DNA of 64,000 bases, taken from the NCBI GenBank assembly GCA_012269555.1, contig JAAXKA010000146.1, positions 20,255-84,254 of the forward strand. Direction: 5' to 3'. Position numbers and translations under genes: made by a program. Each line of letters starts with the position of its first letter. The stretch's first letter is position 1. This DNA comes from Alphaproteobacteria bacterium. GTDB lineage: Bacteria; Pseudomonadota; Alphaproteobacteria; Puniceispirillales; Puniceispirillaceae. This document shows positions 1 through 9,896 of this stretch, in pieces. The notes below the pieces were generated by a model, which was not told the DNA's origin, ran no database searches, and was given only the letters and a program-made list of their open reading frames with translations.

Positions 1-875
1 ATCCAATCTTTTTGTGTTGTAACAAGTTCGGCCCCAGATTGCATCGCCTCCTCGTATAATTGGGTTAAATCTGCATCGGTGTACGGATGGTGGTCTGCAA
101 AGTGTGCTTCTCCAACAAGGTCAGCCCCAATATCATTTAATGTTTTGAAAAACCGTGATGGGTTACCAATTCCTGCAAAACCGTAGACACGTCTATTTTT
201 CATTTTCTCAACTATTTCTTCGTCGGGCTGGAGTTCTCCTGTAAAAATAGGAATATGGGGTGGAATTTTTTGTCCCAAACCTGTTTCATCTTTCCCATTA
301 AAAATTACCAAATCTATATTTTGTATACCAACTTCCAATTTCTGCCGCATTGGTCCCGCTGGTAATAAAAAACCATTTCCAATTCCAAACTTTCCATCGA
401 ACACGGCAATATTTAAATCTTTTTTTAATGTTGGATTCTGAAGGCCATCATCCATTACTATGCAGTCATATTTTTTTTTGTCTAATATATGGTTCGCCCC
501 TAAAGGTCTGTTCCTGCTTACACACACATCCAGTGAGTGAGCCATCATTAGAGGTTCATCACCAACATCCAATGATTGATGAAGATTTGTACTAACAAAA
601 ATTGGCCCTTTTTCCTTGCCACCAAATCCACGCGTTAAAATTGAAGTTGATTTTCCAATGCCTGATAGAAATCTGCATAAAGTAATTACGACAGGTGTTT
701 TACCACTTCCACCAACAGTAAGATTACCTACACAAATAACTGGAATTTCTGTTTCTTTAGTGTTCAATATTTTTTGTTGTGCATAGTGGCCAAAACGCCA
801 GATATAGCTAACCGGAAATAAGATAACCGACTGCCAGCTAAGTTCAGTCCAAAAATGGGGTGTTTTGATTGGCAT
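1..875 (-). CDS. lpxK: Tetraacyldisaccharide 4'-kinase LpxK (3' end cut off by window)
   Basis: LpxK phosphorylates the 4' position of the lipid A disaccharide on the cytoplasmic face of the inner membrane. 291 codons are visible from an ATG that directly follows the waaA stop (TAGATG), so the genes are translationally adjacent. A P-loop, GNLTVGGSGKTP, lies at about residues 50-61, and the visible end reads VTTQKDW, the conserved LpxK motif near the C-terminus. Some 40 residues are expected beyond the window edge. It is the last visible gene of an acyltransferase-waaA-lpxK operon on the minus strand. Confidence 0.93.
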   Translation of the reverse strand, partial: MPIKTPHFWTELSWQSVILFPVSYIWRFGHYAQQKILNTKETEIPVICVGNLTVGGSGKTPVVITLCRFLSGIGKSTSILTRGFGGKEKGPIFVSTNLHQSLDVGDEPLMMAHSLDVCVSRNRPLGANHILDKKKYDCIVMDDGLQNPTLKKDLNIAVFDGKFGIGNGFLLPAGPMRQKLEVGIQNIDLVIFNGKDETGLGQKIPPHIPIFTGELQPDEEIVEKMKNRRVYGFAGIGNPSRFFKTLNDIGADLVGEAHFADHHPYTDADLTQLYEEAMQSGAELVTTQKDW

Positions 876-2168
876 CTAGGGTTTTTGCTCTATAGTTGAT
901 ATAATATAATGTGCCGCTTTTGCAGGACGCATGCAAGCTTCTTGAGCAATTTTTTGACCCTTCATTAAAGCTTTTTCCATTCTGTTATTAGGTTTAAGAA
1001 TATCTTCTAATGTCCTTCTGAGAGTTTGATTTGATTTAACTTGATGTATCATCCCTGTTTTAATTAACAAAGAATAGTCAGACTTATTTTTAAAAATAGA
1101 CTTACCACATATTATTGCTTTTCCTGCAAGTGCAGGCTCAATAGGGTTATGCCCTCCAGACTTAAAAAAGCTACCACCAAGAACAATAATATCTGCAACA
1201 TTGTACAAGCACCTCATTTCTCCCATGCTATCACTTAGAAAATAACGATGTTTAGAACTCGGTAGTTCTCCTTTTGAACGTCTTGGCATTGAACCTAATC
1301 GGTTTATAATTTCTTCAGCTCTATTGAGGTGTCTTGGCGCAAATATTAAGAGAAATTTCTCAGAACTAGCTATTTTCGAAACTGCGTTTGCAATAAGTAC
1401 CTCCTCATTTTCATGAGTTGATGCAGCAAGTATTATTTTATATTTAGTTTCCTTTGCATAGTTTCTCAGGGCCAACTCATAAGGAGATTTTGGCAAGTTC
1501 ATGAGGGGGCTGTTTTTAAGTGAACCAAAATTCAAAAACTCTGGCCCACCGTTACACTTCGCTATGTTCGCTAGCTGTTCGAAGCGTTTTTTTTGTTCAT
1601 TATCAATAGCTAATATTAATGAAGGGCTTGAAAAAAGCTGTTTTGCAAGCAACGGATTTTTTTCCCATTTTGACTTTGAAGATTTTGAGATTTGGCTCGA
1701 AGCAAAAATTATAGGGATTTGTCTTTTCTTTGTTTGAGTAATTAGATTGAACCAGAAATCAGATTCCAAAAATAAGGCACAATCAGGCTTCCAGTAATTC
1801 AAAAAATTAGAAACCCAGGTTAAGTGATCTAATGGCTGAAATGTATGTATAACGGGCATTTTAGAACAGTTTTTATCAATATTTTCAGCTGAAGTTATTG
1901 TATTTGTAGTTATTAAAAAATGCCAATCTGGGCGTAAATTTTTTAAATAACCAACCAGATTAATGGCTGCGTTAGACTCGCCAAGAGAAACCGCATGTAA
2001 CCATATTAATTTTCCCTTAGGGCGAGGTAATTTATATCCTCGACCAAATCTTTCATTTAAACGTAACTTATCTTCTTTCCTCTTCCCTAAACGAAAATAC
2101 AAAAAAAATCGAATAAAAGGAAAAAGGAACCCCCAGCATAATTGATATAAAAAAGGGTTAATATACAT
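876..2168 (-). CDS. waaA: 3-deoxy-D-manno-octulosonic acid (Kdo) transferase
   Basis: WaaA is a membrane-anchored GT-B glycosyltransferase that adds Kdo to lipid IVA. The 430-residue length is normal. An N-terminal hydrophobic anchor (about residues 5-27) is followed by the donor-fold motif HAVSLGESNAA near residues 58-68, with the expected catalytic Glu at about 64. The C-terminal nucleotide-sugar site GGSFFKSGGHNPIEPA is intact. The start ATG abuts the upstream acyltransferase stop (TAAATG), and the stop abuts lpxK, indicating one transcript. Whether one or two Kdo units are added cannot be read from the sequence. Confidence 0.95.
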   Translation of the reverse strand: MYINPFLYQLCWGFLFPFIRFFLYFRLGKRKEDKLRLNERFGRGYKLPRPKGKLIWLHAVSLGESNAAINLVGYLKNLRPDWHFLITTNTITSAENIDKNCSKMPVIHTFQPLDHLTWVSNFLNYWKPDCALFLESDFWFNLITQTKKRQIPIIFASSQISKSSKSKWEKNPLLAKQLFSSPSLILAIDNEQKKRFEQLANIAKCNGGPEFLNFGSLKNSPLMNLPKSPYELALRNYAKETKYKIILAASTHENEEVLIANAVSKIASSEKFLLIFAPRHLNRAEEIINRLGSMPRRSKGELPSSKHRYFLSDSMGEMRCLYNVADIIVLGGSFFKSGGHNPIEPALAGKAIICGKSIFKNKSDYSLLIKTGMIHQVKSNQTLRRTLEDILKPNNRMEKALMKGQKIAQEACMRPAKAAHYIISTIEQKP

Positions 2169-2906
2169 TTATGGTCTCTTATTTTTTTTTCTCTTTATGC
2201 TTGCAGGTTTAGCAACTAGATAGTCACATTTTTCAGTCAGAATATTCAGCTCATTTTCAATTTGAAGACGCCAGCTCTCAAATATTTCCCTAGAAATTTG
2301 TCTTTTTTTATCTAGTATCTCATTTTTTTTTCTTTTTAGTGTAGAAAGTCTGATTGGTTCTCCCCATAAAACCAACGAGCTACTAAAGGGTTTTGGAATT
2401 CTGGTCTTATCCCAGCTATTAAGAACCCATTGTCTATCTGCTGCAAATACAACTGGAATAATTTCAATGCCAGTTTGATGAGCTAAAGCAATTGGCCCCA
2501 TAGCAAGTGTTCTTGCTGGACCTCTTGGTCCATCAGGTGTTATACCTACATTGTGTCCCTTTTTGAGCTCTTTAGCGAGCTCACGAAAACCACTCAATGC
2601 TTGTTTGTTAGATGACCCCCAAACAACATTCAATCCGACTAACTTGATTGCCTTACCAAGAATTTTTCCATCTGAGTGAGGTGAATTTAACGTTGTGATT
2701 GGCCTTGGCAGGTTCCAAGTCATACCAATAATATGCTCGTGCCAAGAAATAATTATATATGGTTTTTTGCGCCTTTTAATTAACTTATAGGTGTGTTTAT
2801 TTTCGTGCTTCCATCTAACTGTCACGCCGAGAAAAAAAATAATGCCAGCTAAAAGCAATGAGAAAAACGTTCTTCCTATGAAAAAATGACTTAGTTTTTT
2901 GATCAT
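2169..2906 (-). CDS. DUF374-family lysophospholipid acyltransferase-like protein
   Basis: This protein of about 245 residues belongs to the DUF374 family of LPLAT-like acyltransferases commonly found beside waaA in alphaproteobacteria. It has an N-terminal membrane segment (about residues 10-29), a SWHEH motif near residue 54 and the PDGPRGPAR motif typical of the family. I chose ATG 2906 because the protein then starts MIKKLSHFF just before the membrane helix. The frame stays open to ATG 2972 and TTG 3002, but neither has a better ribosome binding site. It probably acylates lipid A or a phospholipid; the substrate is unknown. Confidence 0.85.
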   Translation of the reverse strand: MIKKLSHFFIGRTFFSLLLAGIIFFLGVTVRWKHENKHTYKLIKRRKKPYIIISWHEHIIGMTWNLPRPITTLNSPHSDGKILGKAIKLVGLNVVWGSSNKQALSGFRELAKELKKGHNVGITPDGPRGPARTLAMGPIALAHQTGIEIIPVVFAADRQWVLNSWDKTRIPKPFSSSLVLWGEPIRLSTLKRKKNEILDKKRQISREIFESWRLQIENELNILTEKCDYLVAKPASIKRKKNKRP

Positions 2907-3144
2907 ATTTTGGGCAATAAAGCTAATTGTGTTATGATGGTCAAAACCATTCGATATTTCAAAACCACACATTTTTCTATCACGTCTTTGGAAAATTCGC
3001 AATTTGTTGTCATTTTATAGAATTTTCATAAAAAGTGAGTTATCTGCTTAGAATGTGGTAATAAGATTACTGTTGTAGGTAAAAATAATACGATAGTATG
3101 TCAAAAACAAATTAAGTTTAAATTTTGTTTTATTAAGGGTAGGA

Positions 3145-4899
3145 ATGCCAAAATCAGAAAGCAAAACATCTGTGGTTTATCGAGAAATCTGGTCCAGATT
3201 TGCAAAACCTTTCACCAGACTATTTATAACAGCAATTTTTTTAATGATAATAGTTGCTGCATCAAGTGCTATTTATCCTGCTACGATGCAACAGGTTTTC
3301 AATCACCTTGCTGGAGAGGAAACTCTTATTAAGCATAATTTTATTATCATCGTTCCAATAATTATTATTTTCATAGCAATGGTCAAAGCATCAGCGATGT
3401 ATCTTCAAATAATCACGGTTAATCGATTTGCACAATCTATTGCAACTTCAATGCAAGATAAGATGATGAACCATTTATTATACGCGGATTTAGGGGTGAT
3501 TACCCAACATCCGTCAGGCGTTTTTATTTCTCGTATAATGAATGATGTGAATCTGGTAAAAGAGGCTGTTGTTAGGTTGTCTAATAATCTTATAAGAGAT
3601 TCATTAACTATTCTAGTAATGATTGGAATGATGTTTTGGTTTGATTTTTGGCTTTCCGTTCTAGTATTGGCAATTTATCCAATTGCTTTTCAACCGATTT
3701 TTTTGATTGGCCGCAGGCAGCGTCATCATGCACATCAATTGCAGATCACCATGGAAAATGTAACTTCAATCATATCAGAAATTATCGGTGGTAGCAGAAT
3801 GATAAAGGCTTTTGAGCTTGAAGATAAACAGACTGTGCGTGCCTCTAAAATATTTGATAAACTAAAAATTGCTTATTTATCTTTATTGTCAGGAAGGGCC
3901 CGTATAGATCCCTTGTTGGAGGCATTAGGAGGTATCGCGGTTGCAGGAGTGGTTGGTGTTGCAAGTTGGCGTATTAGTAATGGAGAAATGCTTGTTGGTG
4001 ATGTGGTTGGTTTTATCACTGCATTGTTGATGCTAGTTCAGCCTGTAAGAGCTATTGGAACATTGAATGCTGTGACTCAAGAAGGGTTATCGGCTGGAAA
4101 AAGAGTGTTAGAATTAATATCTACGAAACCTACTATTAGGTCATCTGAAAATGCAGTTATATTAAAAACTAATAAAGCTGAAATTGAGTTTTCAAATGTC
4201 TCATTTTCATTTAAGGACAAACCTATTTTAAAGGATATAAGTTTTAAAATAAATGAGGGAGAAACAGTTGCTTTGGTTGGTGAAAGTGGTGCCGGAAAAT
4301 CAACTTTAATCAATCTTATACCAAGATTTTTTGATATAAATAGAGGTAGAATTCTCATTAATAATCAAGATATCAGAGAGTTCAACATAAAAAGTTTACG
4401 AGCGCATATTGCGCTAATAAGCCAAGATTCAATCTTGTTTGATAATACAGTAATGGAAAACATTCGCTTTGGCAGGCAAAATGCCACGGAGACAGAAATT
4501 ATGGATGCTGCAAAAAAAGCTGCAGCGGATGATTTTATTTGTGAACTTGCAGGCGGTTATAGCGCCTTAGTTGGGCCTCATGGAAACTTACTTTCAGGTG
4601 GACAAAGGCAACGGATAGCAATTGCAAGAGCCATTTTGAAAGATGCTCCTATTTTACTTATGGATGAGGCTACCTCATCACTTGACGCTCAATCTGAACA
4701 GAAAGTTCAAGTTGGACTAGAGCAATCAATTAAAGGTCGAACAAGTCTGATTATTGCTCACCGTCTTTCAACGATTAAATCCGTAGATAGGATATATGTA
4801 TTGAAAGCAGGGAAGATTATAGAGACAGGGACGCACGAGAGTTTGTTAGCTCAAGCAGGTACATATTCAAAAATGATTTCACTTCAGCAATTTTCATGA
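3145..4899 (+). CDS. msbA: ABC transporter, fused permease/ATPase, MsbA-like
   Basis: This half-transporter exporter has an N-terminal six-helix membrane domain (about residues 20-320) and a C-terminal ATPase with Walker A GESGAGKST (about 378-386), signature LSGGQRQR (about 482) and Walker B ILLMDEATSSLD. The 584-residue length fits MsbA, which flips lipid A-core across the inner membrane. The divergent lipid A genes support that role, though a general multidrug exporter is possible. The ATG is preceded by AGGGTAGGA. It ends three bases before the convergent phosphatase stop. Confidence 0.85.
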   Translation: MPKSESKTSVVYREIWSRFAKPFTRLFITAIFLMIIVAASSAIYPATMQQVFNHLAGEETLIKHNFIIIVPIIIIFIAMVKASAMYLQIITVNRFAQSIATSMQDKMMNHLLYADLGVITQHPSGVFISRIMNDVNLVKEAVVRLSNNLIRDSLTILVMIGMMFWFDFWLSVLVLAIYPIAFQPIFLIGRRQRHHAHQLQITMENVTSIISEIIGGSRMIKAFELEDKQTVRASKIFDKLKIAYLSLLSGRARIDPLLEALGGIAVAGVVGVASWRISNGEMLVGDVVGFITALLMLVQPVRAIGTLNAVTQEGLSAGKRVLELISTKPTIRSSENAVILKTNKAEIEFSNVSFSFKDKPILKDISFKINEGETVALVGESGAGKSTLINLIPRFFDINRGRILINNQDIREFNIKSLRAHIALISQDSILFDNTVMENIRFGRQNATETEIMDAAKKAAADDFICELAGGYSALVGPHGNLLSGGQRQRIAIARAILKDAPILLMDEATSSLDAQSEQKVQVGLEQSIKGRTSLIIAHRLSTIKSVDRIYVLKAGKIIETGTHESLLAQAGTYSKMISLQQFS

Positions 4900-4902
4900 T
4901 CA

Positions 4903-5592
4903 TTATTCTCTTTTTAAAATAGAATCAACAAAACGGCTTGCTATAGGTTGTGCTTGAAAGTCGCTTGATAGTTTTTCTGGGTCATAAATCTCTTCTACCC
5001 ACTTAATGAATTCGATTCCCTGTTTTTCAAATGGTATATAAGATGCGATAAAAGCGTCAAGAATCCCAGTTTTAGCGTGTTTTATGTGCAAATATTTAAA
5101 TGAAAGTTGCTTCAGCGCCTCAATTGCGGGTTTTTTCATTACGACTAAAACATATAAAGCTGACATCAAACCAGCTCTATCTGCACCTGACTTACAATGA
5201 AGCAATGATGGTTTCTGAATTGAAGAAAATAAAGAAGGAACCTTTAAAAGCATTTCTTTTTCAGGAGCTGCTCTGGAGCGCACTCTGAAGTTGATAAGAT
5301 TTATATTCAATTTATCACAGACCTCTGCCTCTAATTGCCACCCGCCAGATACGCGGGGCCCTCTTAAATTCAGTATTGTTTTTATACCAAATTTATTGTG
5401 GGCATGTTCAATTTGCTTAGGAGAGGGCTGATTACTTCGCCACATATAATTATCTATCTGATACAGATTTTGAAAAGCCAGTCTTAAAAACCCATGGTCG
5501 TGTAGGTATAATTCTAACCAATCAGCAAGGCCCGACCTTTTAAAATTTGATGCTTCGTAAGGGTAGTCTAAAGAGACTTTTTTTTGACTCAT
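4903..5592 (-). CDS. Dual-specificity/tyrosine phosphatase-like protein
   Basis: The 229-residue protein carries the phosphatase P-loop HCKSGADRAG, with the nucleophile at Cys133 and the phosphate-binding Arg at 139. NLRGPRVSGGW upstream resembles the N-terminal part of bacterial DSP-type phosphatases. No signal peptide is seen. Its ATG directly follows the pmbA stop (TAAATG), so the two are probably co-translated. The substrate could be a phosphoprotein, a phosphoinositide or a cell-envelope phosphate; the sequence does not decide. Confidence 0.8.
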   Translation of the reverse strand: MSQKKVSLDYPYEASNFKRSGLADWLELYLHDHGFLRLAFQNLYQIDNYMWRSNQPSPKQIEHAHNKFGIKTILNLRGPRVSGGWQLEAEVCDKLNINLINFRVRSRAAPEKEMLLKVPSLFSSIQKPSLLHCKSGADRAGLMSALYVLVVMKKPAIEALKQLSFKYLHIKHAKTGILDAFIASYIPFEKQGIEFIKWVEEIYDPEKLSSDFQAQPIASRFVDSILKRE

Positions 5593-6930
5593 TTAACCAC
5601 CAGCTACCATCATGCCGTCAATTCTAATACTGGGGGCGGTAGTCGAAAAACGTAGGTCGATATCATTAGCAGGGGTCATTTCTAAGAACATATCTTTAAG
5701 GTTACCTGCAATTGTTGCTTCAGTAACAGGATAAGCGATTTCTCCATTTTCAATCCAGTAACCCGATGCGCCCCTACTGTAATCCCCGGTTGTAAGGCTC
5801 ACAGAACTTCCAATAAGTTCTGTAACTAGGAAGCCCTTTTTAATATCTGCAATGAGTGTCTCAGGAGAAATAATCCCATTTTCAATTAGGCAATTAGAAG
5901 TTCCTGGTGACGGTGGTGTTGATAGTGACCTAACAGCATTTCCGGTTGGTGACATTTCTAATTGTGAGGCACTAGCTAGATCTAATAGCCAGTTTTGTAA
6001 GACTCCATCTTTTATGAGTTGTAGCTGTTTTACTGGCAGCGTTTCACCATCAAACCTTCGAGAACCAAGTCCGCGATTTCGTAATGGATCATCTATTACA
6101 GAAATAGATGCATTGGCGATTTTTTGATTCATTTTATCTTTTAGAAAACTAGTGCCTCTTGCAACACTAGCTCCATTTACTGCGCTCGCAAAATGACTTG
6201 TAAGACTTTTGGAAACTCGGCTGTCAAATATCACTGGAAATTGGCCTGTTGAAGCATTTCTTGCTCCAAGTCTGCTAATTGTACGATTTCCTGCGGATAT
6301 GCCAATTTCCTTAGGATCGGTTAAATCCTCGGCATAAACGGTAGAGCTAAAATCATAATCTGTTTCCATTCTTCCATCCTTTTCAGCTATCACCGAAGCT
6401 GAAACACTAAAGGAAGAGCGTTCATATTCACCTATAAATCCTGTACTAGTTGCAATTGCTATTTCTGCCTTGGATTGTCCGGCAGAAGCCCCTTCAGAAT
6501 TTGTAACTCCGCTAACTTCAAGAGCCGCTGCTTCACATTTTAAAGCCATTTCAGTTAATGTGTTAGTATTGAATTCGGTGTCATCATAAAGCTCTAAATT
6601 TGGTAGTTCTGTTACTTGCTCCTCTTTAGATGCAAGGCGCGCATATGGGTCAGCTGGGGCAATACGTGCCATTGCAATAGCTCTCTGACACAGATCCCTT
6701 ATCCCATTTGCATCAACTTTTCCTGTTGAAATGCTTGCAGACTGTTGACCAGTAAACACTCGAAGCCCAAGCTGAAAATCCTCAGCATGTTCTACGGACT
6801 CAAATTTTCCAAGACGAACTTCAACACCTACACCTTTGTTTCTTACTAATGTTGCTTCAGCAGCATCAGCTCCCTCAGAGCGCGCTGTTTTTAATAAATC
6901 AATAATAATATTTTTCGTTGTTTCATCCAT
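5593..6930 (-). CDS. pmbA: TldE/PmbA, metal-free partner of the TldD/TldE protease
   Basis: PmbA (TldE) forms a heterodimer with TldD, which processes small peptides such as microcin precursors and degrades unfolded peptides. The 445-residue protein has the family's glycine-rich layout and C-terminal TTGDYSRGASGYWIENG segment, and lacks the HExxxH metal site found in its partner. Its partner tldD is about 4.4 kb away on the same strand. It is the first gene of a two-gene unit with the phosphatase and diverges from argC. Confidence 0.93.
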   Translation of the reverse strand: MDETTKNIIIDLLKTARSEGADAAEATLVRNKGVGVEVRLGKFESVEHAEDFQLGLRVFTGQQSASISTGKVDANGIRDLCQRAIAMARIAPADPYARLASKEEQVTELPNLELYDDTEFNTNTLTEMALKCEAAALEVSGVTNSEGASAGQSKAEIAIATSTGFIGEYERSSFSVSASVIAEKDGRMETDYDFSSTVYAEDLTDPKEIGISAGNRTISRLGARNASTGQFPVIFDSRVSKSLTSHFASAVNGASVARGTSFLKDKMNQKIANASISVIDDPLRNRGLGSRRFDGETLPVKQLQLIKDGVLQNWLLDLASASQLEMSPTGNAVRSLSTPPSPGTSNCLIENGIISPETLIADIKKGFLVTELIGSSVSLTTGDYSRGASGYWIENGEIAYPVTEATIAGNLKDMFLEMTPANDIDLRFSTTAPSIRIDGMMVAGG

Positions 6931-7005
6931 ATATATCAGATAGCGCGCAAATAGGTCTTGTGCAACTGCTTGCTGGCAAGAAAGTTTATGTTTATACTAA
7001 AAGTT

Positions 7006-7959
7006 ATGAAAAAAAAATCAGTTTTTATAGATGGAAGTTCTGGAACCACAGGCCTTCAAGTAGTATCTCGTTTGTCTCAAAGGTCTGATATTAGTTTAAT
7101 TTTTCTTCCAGACAAAGAGAAAAAATTGGAGGAAAAACGGCTACAGGCTATGCAAGAAGCAGATTTAACAATACTTTGTTTACCAGATTTGGCGGCTATT
7201 CGAGCGGTAGAGCTCGTGAAAGAGACTGATGTTCGAATAATTGATGCTTCGTCAGCTCATCGAACTGCACCAGGCTGGGTGTATGGTTTTCCAGAATTAT
7301 GCCAAGAGCAAATCAAAAAAATAGCTAAAGCAAGATTTGTCAGCAATCCTGGTTGCTATGCTTCAGGGTTTATTGCACTGTCGCGACCCTTGGTTGATAG
7401 CGGATTTATTTCACCAGACTTGTGTCTGATTGCCCCTGCGGTCTCAGGCTATTCGGGGGGTGGCAAAAATATGATTAAATCTATCAGGAATGGTGATCTG
7501 CCGACACATTTTGACTATGGTTTGGAACTTGACCATAAACATATCCCAGAAATGATCATGCACACTGGCCTGCAGACTCCCCCATTATTTATGCCATCTG
7601 TTGGTCTTTTTGAGCAGGGGATGTTGGTTCGATTAGCAATTCCAAAATCCCACTTTTCAAAAGATGTTTCGATTAAAGATATTTTTGAATTATATAAGAA
7701 GACATATTCTGGTCATCCATTGATAAAGGTTTGCGAACGAGAATTTGAACTTATGTCAAAAAATTCGTCAAGGTTGTCAGCAGATGGATTAGCCGGGCAA
7801 GACGGACTTGAAATTTATTGCTTTAACAATCCAAAAACAGAACAATTTTTATTAATATCGAGACTAGATAATCTTGGAAAGGGTGCAGCAGGCGCATGCG
7901 TTCAGAATTTGAACATTATGCTTGGGTGCGATCAATTTTTGGGTTTAAATTGGCAGTAG
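7006..7959 (+). CDS. argC: N-acetyl-gamma-glutamyl-phosphate reductase, type 2
   Basis: ArgC reduces N-acetylglutamyl phosphate in arginine synthesis, using NADPH. The protein has the short type 2 form: FIDGSSGTTGLQ at the N-terminal nucleotide site and the catalytic Cys in SNPGCYASG near residue 117. I chose ATG 7006 (317 residues) because the family begins right before this glycine motif. The frame extends to ATG 6958 but adds 16 residues without family character. It ends four bases before the convergent ubiA stop, leaving no room for a terminator. Confidence 0.93.
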   Translation: MKKKSVFIDGSSGTTGLQVVSRLSQRSDISLIFLPDKEKKLEEKRLQAMQEADLTILCLPDLAAIRAVELVKETDVRIIDASSAHRTAPGWVYGFPELCQEQIKKIAKARFVSNPGCYASGFIALSRPLVDSGFISPDLCLIAPAVSGYSGGGKNMIKSIRNGDLPTHFDYGLELDHKHIPEMIMHTGLQTPPLFMPSVGLFEQGMLVRLAIPKSHFSKDVSIKDIFELYKKTYSGHPLIKVCEREFELMSKNSSRLSADGLAGQDGLEIYCFNNPKTEQFLLISRLDNLGKGAAGACVQNLNIMLGCDQFLGLNWQ

Positions 7960-7963
7960 TGAT

Positions 7964-8896
7964 TTAAGAAAAAATATCGTTGAAAATTATCTGTATAAGC
8001 AAACCAAATGTAATTATGAGGCCGCAATCCCTATTGGATTTGAATATTTGTAGAGCAGTATTTTCTTCTACCATTTTTAAATTTTTTATTTGCCAGACCA
8101 AATGCATTATTGCGCCAATAATACCTAAAATCCAGAGGCCAATCTCAAATTTTAGCCAGAGGCCGATTGACCATAGGAAAATTGCAGTTCCATATAGCGT
8201 CGTAATACCTAAAATTAGATTGGGCCCAAATGAAAGTGCAGCAGAGCCTATGTTTAGTTTTTTATCATCATTTTTATCCTGTATTGCGTAGATTGTATCA
8301 TAACCAATTATCCAGCAAACTGTACCCGCATAAATCCAAAATATACTTTCATCTGGCCAATTATTAGAAGCGCTTACTGAACCAAGAAGAATGCCCCACG
8401 AAAACACAAAACCTAGAACAATTTGTGGCCATCCAGTGATTCGTTTTGCAAGGGGGTAACATATAATCAATGGAAATGATAAAATTCCCATAATCCAGGC
8501 TCTTAATGGTAATTGAAGCAAGATAATTAATGAGAATGATAATATAAACGTAAGGTATATAAAAGCGGACCTTGTAGACATTGTTCCAACTGCAAGCGGC
8601 CGCAAAGATGTTCGTGAAACTTTTTTATCGATATCACGGTCCCATAGGTCATTAATAATGCATCCCGCTGCGCGCATTAATATTGCGCCGATCATGAATA
8701 ACCCCATCAATCTTAATGTTTCAAAAAGATTATTATGATGGATCAAAATTGCCCACCAACTTGGTAATAATAATAACCACCAGCCGATGGGCCTATCTAA
8801 GCGCGCTATTATGCAATAAGGTTGAAGCGACTTTGGTACCCTTGACAACCATCCATCAGTGGCGATATCTGTGTTTATGTGGTTTGGTGAAGTCAT
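7964..8896 (-). CDS. ubiA: 4-hydroxybenzoate polyprenyltransferase
   Basis: UbiA attaches the polyprenyl tail to 4-hydroxybenzoate in ubiquinone synthesis. The protein is an integral membrane enzyme with several hydrophobic helices. It has the first aspartate-rich motif NDLWDRDIDKKVSRT and the second YDTIYAIQDKNDD, both needed for Mg-diphosphate binding. The 310-residue length is normal. It is transcribed alone, divergent from rsmE. Confidence 0.95.
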   Translation of the reverse strand: MTSPNHINTDIATDGWLSRVPKSLQPYCIIARLDRPIGWWLLLLPSWWAILIHHNNLFETLRLMGLFMIGAILMRAAGCIINDLWDRDIDKKVSRTSLRPLAVGTMSTRSAFIYLTFILSFSLIILLQLPLRAWIMGILSFPLIICYPLAKRITGWPQIVLGFVFSWGILLGSVSASNNWPDESIFWIYAGTVCWIIGYDTIYAIQDKNDDKKLNIGSAALSFGPNLILGITTLYGTAIFLWSIGLWLKFEIGLWILGIIGAIMHLVWQIKNLKMVEENTALQIFKSNRDCGLIITFGLLIQIIFNDIFS

Positions 8897-8974
8897 TTCA
8901 ACGCTCTATTTTCAAAATGTTAAACTAACTTCAATAACAAATATACGACTTAAAATGAAAATGATATTATTAAG

Positions 8975-9010
8975 TATTATTAAATATGACGCGCAATGCT
9001 TTTAATAATA
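8975..9010. repeat. Inverted repeat in the ubiA-rsmE intergenic region
   Basis: Perfect 10-base arms TATTATTAAA (8975-8984) and TTTAATAATA (9001-9010) flank a 16-base spacer with a GCGC core. There is no following T-run, so it is not a simple terminator. It sits between divergent genes and may be an operator or a structured leader. The AT-only arms make chance occurrence possible. Confidence 0.4.
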
Positions 9011-9110
9011 AAATAAAAGGTTTATACACTTTTGTACTTTTTCCGAAACATTTTTTTAATGGTATATACTACAATGAAATTTAAATCATTTTTTGGTTAA
9101 TTACGCTGAA

Positions 9111-9878
9111 ATGTATCTTAATTCTAGAATAAATCTAACACGACTTTTTGTAGAGTGTGACTTAATGGAACATAAATTCATTGAGCTGAACGCGGCTCAG
9201 GAACACTATCTTTACTCTGTCTTGAGAAAAAAAGATGGTTCTGAGTTACTTTTATTTAATGGAAGAGATGGCGGTTTTTTGAGTGTTATCGAAGCTTCAG
9301 GCAAGCGAAAGTTTTCAGTTTATTGTAAGAAAAAAATAATTGCTCAGACTTCGTCAACAGATTTATGGTTACTTTTTGTACCAATAAAGCGAATGAGAAT
9401 GGATTTTATGGTTCAAAAAATAACAGAATTAGGTGTTTCAAAAATTTGGCCAGTGAAATCTGAATTCGGTCAAGTAAAACAATTAAAATATGAAAAACTT
9501 CGATCCAATATGATCGAGGCAGCAGAGCAGACAGAACGCCTTGATTTGCCTGAAATTGAAGAATTTATGGATCTTCAAACTGTTCTTGATAACTGGCCAG
9601 AGGATAGAATGCTAATTGTATGCGATGAGTCTAAATCCGAGCCAAAGCAAGCAAGAGCGATGGCTGAGTTAAATAGTGCAAAAGTTGGTAAAGCAGCCAT
9701 ATTAATAGGGCCTGAGGGGGGATTTAGTAGTAAAGAGAGAGAGCAGTTAAATCTTCATTCATGCACAGAACATATTTCACTCGGACCAAGAATTTTAAGA
9801 AGTGATACCGCAGCAATAGCTGCGCTAAGTATCTATCAGTCTAATTTTGGTGATTGGTATAATGAAAAGAAGAATTAA
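9111..9878 (+). CDS. rsmE: 16S rRNA (uracil-1498-N3)-methyltransferase
   Basis: RsmE is a SPOUT-fold enzyme that methylates U1498 of 16S rRNA. The N-terminal PUA-like part is followed by the knotted domain with ILIGPEGGFSSKE and SLGPRILRSDTAAIAAL, which form the SAM-binding knot. I chose ATG 9111 over TTG 9093 because TTG adds only six unsupported residues. gshA follows after an 18-base gap, so co-transcription is likely. Confidence 0.93.
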   Translation: MYLNSRINLTRLFVECDLMEHKFIELNAAQEHYLYSVLRKKDGSELLLFNGRDGGFLSVIEASGKRKFSVYCKKKIIAQTSSTDLWLLFVPIKRMRMDFMVQKITELGVSKIWPVKSEFGQVKQLKYEKLRSNMIEAAEQTERLDLPEIEEFMDLQTVLDNWPEDRMLIVCDESKSEPKQARAMAELNSAKVGKAAILIGPEGGFSSKEREQLNLHSCTEHISLGPRILRSDTAAIAALSIYQSNFGDWYNEKKN

Positions 9879-9896
9879 AAGAAATGGTCATCAAAT

